11,401 nt of DNA. Origin: an uncultured Pirellula sp. GTDB lineage: Bacteria > Planctomycetota > Planctomycetia > Pirellulales > Pirellulaceae. The translations under genes and the position numbers were made by a program. Location of the stretch: NCBI GenBank assembly GCA_903837255.1, contig CAILTZ010000179.1:1-11401 (forward strand). Direction: 5' to 3'. How positions within the stretch are numbered: the first letter of the stretch is position 1; every line of letters starts with the position of its first letter. The notes under the pieces were generated by a model. The model had not been told where the DNA came from. It did not search any database and saw only the letters and a program-made list of their open reading frames with translations. This document shows positions 6,785-11,401 of this stretch, one piece after another.

Positions 6785-6815
6785 GCCTGACAAAAACTCA
6801 GGCGTGGATTAAAAT
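6785..6815 (+). promoter_or_regulatory. Sigma70-like promoter for the DUF1549 operon
   Basis: CTGACA at 6787-6792 and TAAAAT at 6810-6815 are separated by 17 bases, a near-consensus pair. The predicted start leaves a leader of about 45 bases before the ATG at 6866. The -35 box lies inside an inverted repeat, GCCTGA (6785-6790) and TCAGGC (6798-6803), with a 7-base loop, so a regulator or a hairpin could compete with polymerase. The repeat lacks a following T-run and is not a convincing terminator. Confidence 0.5.
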
Positions 6816-6865
6816 GAAAGGAGTCCGCCACAGCCTCGAAACCACCCATAGCCCCCGTTGCGGCA

Positions 6866-8488
6866 ATGCTTAAGCCTCCAATCCACAACCCTATCGCTCG
6901 GCTTGCCGCCTGCTGGTTATTTGCTCTTTGCACCATCGGAATTGCCCGATGTCTAGCTCAAGTCGATGCCGCCAGAATCGATGCCTTGATCGATGCCGGG
7001 TATGCAAAAGCCGCGGTCCAACCCGCAGAAGTCTGCTCCGACCAAGTCTTCGTGCGCCGTGTCTACCTGGACCTTGCAGGTCGTATCCCCACGCTCCAGG
7101 AACGCAAAAACTTTCTGGATGACCCATCCACAGATAAGCGAATCGAATTGGTCGATCGACTCGTCCAAAGCGAAGACTACGTACAAAACTTTGCGGATAC
7201 CTTTGACTCACTCCTCATGGGTCGCGCCCCGATCGGTAAAATCGCCGAACGCAAAAAACTCTGGCGTCCCTACCTCGAAAACGTCTTCAGGCATAACAGG
7301 CCCTGGGACCAAGTCGCCCGCGAGATCCTTTTGGCTCGTCCCCAAAGCCCCAACCAGGTCGGCTCGGTCTGGTTCCTCTACGAACGCAACGACAACGCCC
7401 AAGCGATCGCCGAGGCCGTCGCCCCGGCCTTCTTCGGCATCCGAATCGATTGTGCTCAGTGCCATGATCACATGATCGCCTCGGAGATACACCAAAAGCA
7501 CTACTGGGGCCTGGTCGCTTTCTTCAACCGTAGCAAAAACCAAAAAACCAACGCCGGCCCGAGAATCAGTGAGTCGGCAATCGGTGGATTTTCTGATTTT
7601 GCTAATATTCACGGATCGAGCTATCCGAATGTTTTGACATTCTACGAATCGAAAACGATTGATGAAACTCGACCTGAGAAAGATGCCAAGCAAGAAGACA
7701 GCGATGAGCTCTATTTGCCCAGAGAGAACCCAGATGAACCTCGTATACCCAAGTTCTCCAGACGCGAAAAGTTCGCCGATGAAATCCTGACCGGGCACCC
7801 AAGACTAGCCCATGCGTTCGTCAATCGGATTTGGGCAATGCTCCTAGGACGTGGCATCGTCCATCCTTTTGATCAAATGGACTCGGCACACCCAGCCTCG
7901 CACCCGGAACTGCTCGACGAGCTGGCCAAGGCGTTCATCGAATCGGGTTATGACATCCGCAGTTTGGTTCGTAAAATCACTGCCAGCCGAGCTTATCAAC
8001 TCAGCTCCAAACCGCCTGCACAAGCCAACGACCCGGCCACATTCGCTTGGGCGATTGAACGTCCATTGACCGCCGAGCAACTCACCCGTTCGATCCAGAT
8101 CGCCCTGCTGCAACAGGCCAACCCCAACCATCCGCTGCTTGCTGATCTGAGAGACCGGATGCCGGAAGTCCTCCCCGAAACGATCACAACCGATGTCGGA
8201 GATGCTCTGTTCCTGTCCAATAACCCCAAAATGGATCAGATCCTCCTCGAGGGGAGTAAGCCCGAGGGGCTCATCGGCAAGTTGGCATCGAACCCTGATC
8301 TCAAAGCCGGGGTTCAAAACCTCTTTGTCACGACACTCGGGCGGGAACCCTCCGAACCCGAACTCGATGCGGTGCTCGAGTATGCTCAAAAACGATTGGC
8401 GAAGGAATCTGCCGCTGAGCCTATAACGGTTTGGCGAAATATCGTTTGGGCCTTGATCGCTTCCGCCGAATTCCGATTCAATCACTAA
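6866..8488 (+). CDS. DUF1549/DUF1553 exported protein with haem motif
   Basis: The 540-residue protein begins with a Sec signal peptide (hydrophobic run about 12-25, probable cleavage near CLA-Q at 31). A DUF1549 domain at about 33-225 contains RRVYLDLAGRIPT and a haem-c type CxxCH at 196-200 (DCAQCHDH). After a variable acidic linker (about 255-290) comes a DUF1553 domain from about 300 to the end: FVNRIWAMLLGRG, DQMDSAHPASHPELLD and, at the C-terminus, TLGREPSEPE and ALIASAEFRFNH. These paired domains are characteristic of planctomycete secreted cytochrome-like proteins; no activity is established. At 540 residues it is shorter than many relatives that carry an additional cytochrome (PSCyt1) domain. 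The start ATG has no clear Shine-Dalgarno. It is followed after 13 bases by the DUF1501 gene. Confidence 0.9.
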   Translation: MLKPPIHNPIARLAACWLFALCTIGIARCLAQVDAARIDALIDAGYAKAAVQPAEVCSDQVFVRRVYLDLAGRIPTLQERKNFLDDPSTDKRIELVDRLVQSEDYVQNFADTFDSLLMGRAPIGKIAERKKLWRPYLENVFRHNRPWDQVAREILLARPQSPNQVGSVWFLYERNDNAQAIAEAVAPAFFGIRIDCAQCHDHMIASEIHQKHYWGLVAFFNRSKNQKTNAGPRISESAIGGFSDFANIHGSSYPNVLTFYESKTIDETRPEKDAKQEDSDELYLPRENPDEPRIPKFSRREKFADEILTGHPRLAHAFVNRIWAMLLGRGIVHPFDQMDSAHPASHPELLDELAKAFIESGYDIRSLVRKITASRAYQLSSKPPAQANDPATFAWAIERPLTAEQLTRSIQIALLQQANPNHPLLADLRDRMPEVLPETITTDVGDALFLSNNPKMDQILLEGSKPEGLIGKLASNPDLKAGVQNLFVTTLGREPSEPELDAVLEYAQKRLAKESAAEPITVWRNIVWALIASAEFRFNH

Positions 8489-8501
8489 CAAGGCGTTCAA
8501 C

Positions 8502-9845
8502 TTGGCCGAGCATTCCGAAAATCAAAATCGTGTGACTGGCGACTGCGGAAGCCCCGAGCACCGAGCTCACCGGCGGCTATTCCTCCAAGGTGCTATGGCC
8601 TCTGGGCTCGCATCTGCGGCCAGCTTCAACGCCCTTTTCTCGGTCCCAGCCCTGGCTCAGGAGACCAAGAAACGTGGAAAGAAATGCATCCTTCTGTGGC
8701 TCTGCGGCGCTCCGAGTCAATTCGAAACTTGGGACCCAAAACCCGGTACGATTAGCGGTGGGCCGTTTGCGGCAATCCCCACCTCGATCCCCGGGCTCCA
8801 AATCAGCCAGTTGATGCCCCGCTGCGCGTCGATCATGGACAAGCTCTCGGTGATCCGATCGATGAGCACCGAGCCGAGCGAACACTTCCAAGGCATCGAT
8901 GTGCTAACGCGCGGCGAGCAACCTCGGCCACCCTTCACCCGCCCCATCCTCGGCTCGGTCGTCGCCGAGCAACTAGGACAACTCGACAGTCCGGTCCCTC
9001 AGTTTGTCCTGCTGGAGCCTTGTCCCGAAGGCAACGAGTTCAAGTCGTTCAAGGCAGGGAATTGGGCCGGTTGGCTTGGAGCCCAGTACGGTCCAGTGCG
9101 ATCCGGTGGCGAATTTGCGATTCCCGACATTCTCAAGCCCGAGTCGTTATCCCAATTGGATCACGAGGATCGCGAGGCCCTTCGCAGCTTCCTGAGCCGC
9201 AAGTTCCAGAACGACCAACAAAGCCAAGCCGCCGAGGGCTACAACGCGGCGTTTAATCGGGTCAAAGGTCTCATGAGCTGTGCACCTCTTTTCGATCTGG
9301 AGAAACTGCCGCAAGCGGATCGCGATCGCTATGGCCCAGGGGCTTTTGCACAGTACGCTCTCCAAGCCCGCCATTTGATCGAAAACGGATCGACCTTTGT
9401 CATGGTGGCCAACGGCATGCCTTGGGACAACCACGTCTTCCAGCACGAGATGCACCAGATGCTCGTACCTGAACTCGACAACATTTTGTTTCAGCTCATC
9501 GGCGATTTAGAGGATCGAGGCATGTTGCAAGACACCATGGTCATCGCAATGGGTGAATTTGGCCGAACGCCGTGGCTCAACGAAGCCCGAGGTCGGGACC
9601 ATTATTCCAAAGCTTGGAGTCTGGCGATGGCTGGCGGAGGGATACGCCCTGGGGTCGTCGTTGGCCAAACCGACCCGCTAGGGTTTGAAGTGACCGAAAA
9701 TCCGATCGACAATCGGCGTTTGTTTGCGACGATTTTCAAGGCGCTTGGGATCGACCCCAAAGAGCAATATGATCTGCCCGACCTACCGACCTTCCACCGA
9801 GTCGAAGGAAACGTGCAACCTATTGAAGAACTTTTGGTCGGATAG
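8502..9845 (+). CDS. DUF1501 Tat-exported protein
   Basis: The 447-residue protein carries a twin-arginine signal: HRRLFLQG with Arg24-Arg25, a hydrophobic segment to about 45, and probable cleavage after PALA at 52. The mature part has the DUF1501 (sulfatase/alkaline-phosphatase-like fold) features: LLWLCGAPSQFETWDPKP (about 64-81), MGEFGRTPWLNEARGRDHY in the last third, and GGIRPGVVVGQTD. The family has unknown enzymatic function. The start is a TTG at 8502 with AAGG eight bases upstream; no in-frame ATG precedes the signal peptide, and the next ATG lies inside it. The gene sits 13 bases after the DUF1549/DUF1553 gene, the standard planctomycete arrangement, and its stop abuts the next start (TAGATG). 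Confidence 0.9.
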   Translation: MAEHSENQNRVTGDCGSPEHRAHRRLFLQGAMASGLASAASFNALFSVPALAQETKKRGKKCILLWLCGAPSQFETWDPKPGTISGGPFAAIPTSIPGLQISQLMPRCASIMDKLSVIRSMSTEPSEHFQGIDVLTRGEQPRPPFTRPILGSVVAEQLGQLDSPVPQFVLLEPCPEGNEFKSFKAGNWAGWLGAQYGPVRSGGEFAIPDILKPESLSQLDHEDREALRSFLSRKFQNDQQSQAAEGYNAAFNRVKGLMSCAPLFDLEKLPQADRDRYGPGAFAQYALQARHLIENGSTFVMVANGMPWDNHVFQHEMHQMLVPELDNILFQLIGDLEDRGMLQDTMVIAMGEFGRTPWLNEARGRDHYSKAWSLAMAGGGIRPGVVVGQTDPLGFEVTENPIDNRRLFATIFKALGIDPKEQYDLPDLPTFHRVEGNVQPIEELLVG

Positions 9846-10907
9846 ATGATGCAGAAAACAATCACACGAATCCATGATTTCAAGCTTCCGACAGCGATCC
9901 TCGGGGCATGTTTGCTCCAAGACCATCGCGAGTTGATTGCCGCCTGTTTGGACGGTATCTACCGAGTTGAACTCGATACCAAAAAGCACCAGCGTATCGG
10001 CGGCCACGACAGTTATGTAAGCTCTGCGGTGTATATTCCAGAGCAGCAAACGTTCATCACCGCAGGATACGACGGCAAGCTGAAGTGGTTTTCTGCACAA
10101 GACAATTCGCTTTTGCGAGAGGAAAAGGTCCATGCGTTTTGGTCATGGGACATGGCCCTCTCAGCAGACCAACGTTGGTTGGCAAGTGTCACCGGCCAAT
10201 ATCTAGCCGGCGATTACAAGTACTCACCGGCTCAAGAGACCGAAGCCTCGGTGAAGATCCTCGATGCTACCGATGGAAAACTAGTGCATGCGCTCCGTCA
10301 TGTGCCATCGGTGCAATCGGTGGCCTTCAGCCACAACAGCCAGTGGATTGCCGCTGGCAATCTGATGGGGGAGGTTCGGGTTTGGGACGTTGCCAGTGGA
10401 GAGCAGGTCGGCGGATTTGAGTCCAAGGATTTCACCAGTTGGGGGATCATCAAGAGCCATTGCTATCTAGGCGGTATCTTTGCCATGGAGTTCTCACCTG
10501 ATGACAGCGAATTGATCGTTTGCGGGATGGGTGACATGCGCGACCCCATGGCAGGCAACGGCAAGCAGCTATGGCAGCGCTGGAATTGGAAAGAATCCAA
10601 ACTCGTCGCTCAGACGAATGAGAAACAAGCTGGCGAGGGACTCATGGAATCATTGGTCTTGCATCCGGCGAGAGACAGTTTCCTGATGGGTGGGCGTCTG
10701 CGTGGGGGCGATTGGAATGCAGCCTTGTTCGATCTATCTAGCGGTGAACGGATCGGCACGATCAAATCTGGGTATCGGATTACGCAGATGCTCTTCGATA
10801 ACCAAGGGCGTTTGGTTGTGGTCGGTGGCCAGGGCCAGCCTGGCAAGAGCAACGAGGGCAAGTTTCCCGACTTTGGCCGAGTCGAAGTTTACGAGTTGAA
10901 GACTTAA
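9846..10907 (+). CDS. WD40-repeat protein
   Basis: The 353-residue protein is built of WD40-type repeats forming a beta-propeller: GHDSYVSSAVYIPEQQTFITA...LKWF (about 53-81), HAFWSWDMALSADQRWLAS...VKIL (about 96-138) and HVPSVQSVAFSHNSQWIAAG...VRVW (about 152-180) are the clearest, with weaker ones before and after. Seven blades are plausible at this length but not proven. No signal peptide is visible, so it is likely cytoplasmic even though the two preceding gene products are exported. The start ATG directly follows the DUF1501 stop, implying translational coupling; a second ATG is at 9849. WD40 propellers are binding platforms; the partner is unknown. The gene is followed at 17 bases by the acyltransferase gene. 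Confidence 0.85.
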   Translation: MMQKTITRIHDFKLPTAILGACLLQDHRELIAACLDGIYRVELDTKKHQRIGGHDSYVSSAVYIPEQQTFITAGYDGKLKWFSAQDNSLLREEKVHAFWSWDMALSADQRWLASVTGQYLAGDYKYSPAQETEASVKILDATDGKLVHALRHVPSVQSVAFSHNSQWIAAGNLMGEVRVWDVASGEQVGGFESKDFTSWGIIKSHCYLGGIFAMEFSPDDSELIVCGMGDMRDPMAGNGKQLWQRWNWKESKLVAQTNEKQAGEGLMESLVLHPARDSFLMGGRLRGGDWNAALFDLSSGERIGTIKSGYRITQMLFDNQGRLVVVGGQGQPGKSNEGKFPDFGRVEVYELKT

Positions 10908-10924
10908 GAAAACCTAGAGCCACA

Positions 10925-11401
10925 ATGCCCAAGTCGGTGGATCGGATCAACGGTTTTGATTGGTTACGGGTCCTGGCCCTTGGGCTGGTATTGGTCTTTC
11001 ACATTTCCGGGCTGTTGGATCTGGAAACTGGGCGTCAGATTGCTGGCATGAGTTTAGGCGGACTGGGCGTGACTCTGTTTTTAGGGATCAGCGGGGCACT
11101 GATCGGCAAAGACCAACGGCCTGCGGGCGATTGGATCTTCGCACGATTGAAAAAGATTTATCCTGCGTACTGGATTGCAACGATCCTTGCCTTCTTAGCT
11201 GCGGCGATATCCGGATACAAACCGGTGAGTTTTCTTCAATTTCTTTGGCAGATGAGCGGTATGGGACTTTTCTACGCGGAAGACTTGATCAACGTGGCGA
11301 CTTGGTTCATCGGGTTACTCCTGGCTTTGTATTTGAGTGTGTTTCTGGCCCGACTGACTCCCTACACCGATAGAATTCTGCAAGTTTTGGCGATGGGAGC
11401 G
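10925..11401 (+). CDS. Acyltransferase-3 membrane protein, N-terminal fragment
   Basis: The frame is open to the right edge (159 codons seen). It starts RINGFDWLRVLALGLVLVFH, where the arginine-rich start and His26 match the catalytic-site region of acyltransferase family 3 (OafA/WecH-type), which transfers acyl groups to cell-surface sugars from the inner membrane. Further hallmarks are LFLGISGALIG (about 58-68), the cytoplasmic FARLKKIYPAYWI segment (about 80-92), and TWFIGLLLALYLSVF (about 130-144). Four membrane segments are visible. It begins 17 bases after the WD40 gene, so it may be co-transcribed, though its task may be separate. Confidence 0.85.
   Translation, partial: MPKSVDRINGFDWLRVLALGLVLVFHISGLLDLETGRQIAGMSLGGLGVTLFLGISGALIGKDQRPAGDWIFARLKKIYPAYWIATILAFLAAAISGYKPVSFLQFLWQMSGMGLFYAEDLINVATWFIGLLLALYLSVFLARLTPYTDRILQVLAMGA

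Noticed and set aside
6785..6803. Inverted repeat after the GNAT gene as a terminator
   Set aside because: The 6-bp stem is not followed by a T-run and overlaps a good promoter, so a regulatory role is more likely.
6814..6873. 19-codon leader frame overlapping the DUF1549 start by 8 bases
   Set aside because: Its ATG lies within the proposed -10 box, so it could not be translated from that promoter, and its sequence shows no leader-peptide or attenuator signature.
7208..7798. Long minus-strand open frame opposite the DUF1549/DUF1553 gene
   Set aside because: It is antisense to a gene with clear family motifs and has no recognisable domain of its own.
7844..8500. Second long minus-strand open frame opposite the same gene
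   Set aside because: A codon-bias shadow of the DUF1553 coding strand; no start signal and no family motifs.

Overview
The window looks like chromosomal DNA of a planctomycete, most likely in or near the Pirellulales. The clearest sign is a DUF1549/DUF1553 protein with a CxxCH haem motif followed directly by a Tat-exported DUF1501 protein, a pairing greatly expanded in Planctomycetota. A PEGA lipoprotein of planctomycete type, moderately GC-rich DNA and mostly weak or absent Shine-Dalgarno sequences agree with this. I found no tRNA, rRNA, CRISPR array or intact insertion sequence.

Layout. From 1 to 2448 everything reads leftward: a signal-peptide-bearing S41 (tail-specific) protease gene that is split by a frameshift near 1975-2000, then an OsmC/Ohr-type peroxiredoxin gene, then the first 32 codons of what looks like a PaiB-like FMN-binding protein running off the left edge. 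A 346-base divergent intergenic region (2449-2794) separates these from the rightward genes. It holds a 13-base perfect palindrome of REP type, a compact run of three abutting inverted repeats, and a perfect TATAAT box just before the first rightward start codon.

From 2795 everything reads rightward. First comes a small membrane protein gene of unknown function, itself split by a +1 frameshift at a T6 run. A DUF456 membrane protein follows. Then come three genes chained by ATGA stop/start overlaps: a PEGA-domain lipoprotein, a lipoprotein with an HEGGH zinc-protease motif, and a two-part GNAT acetyltransferase. A sigma70-like promoter at 6787-6815 probably starts a second transcript: the DUF1549/DUF1553 protein, the DUF1501 protein, a WD40-repeat protein and the start of an acyltransferase-3 membrane protein cut by the right edge.

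How the genes may work together. The PEGA/HEGGH/GNAT trio is translationally coupled and puts two predicted lipoproteins beside a putative acyl or acetyl transferase. That is a reasonable candidate for an uncharacterised envelope maintenance or modification module. The DUF1549-DUF1501-WD40 set is a recurrent planctomycete module of unknown biochemistry whose first two products are exported. Two frameshifted genes within 1 kb on either side of the divergent promoter region mean either local gene decay, sequence errors, or (at the T6 run) slippage.
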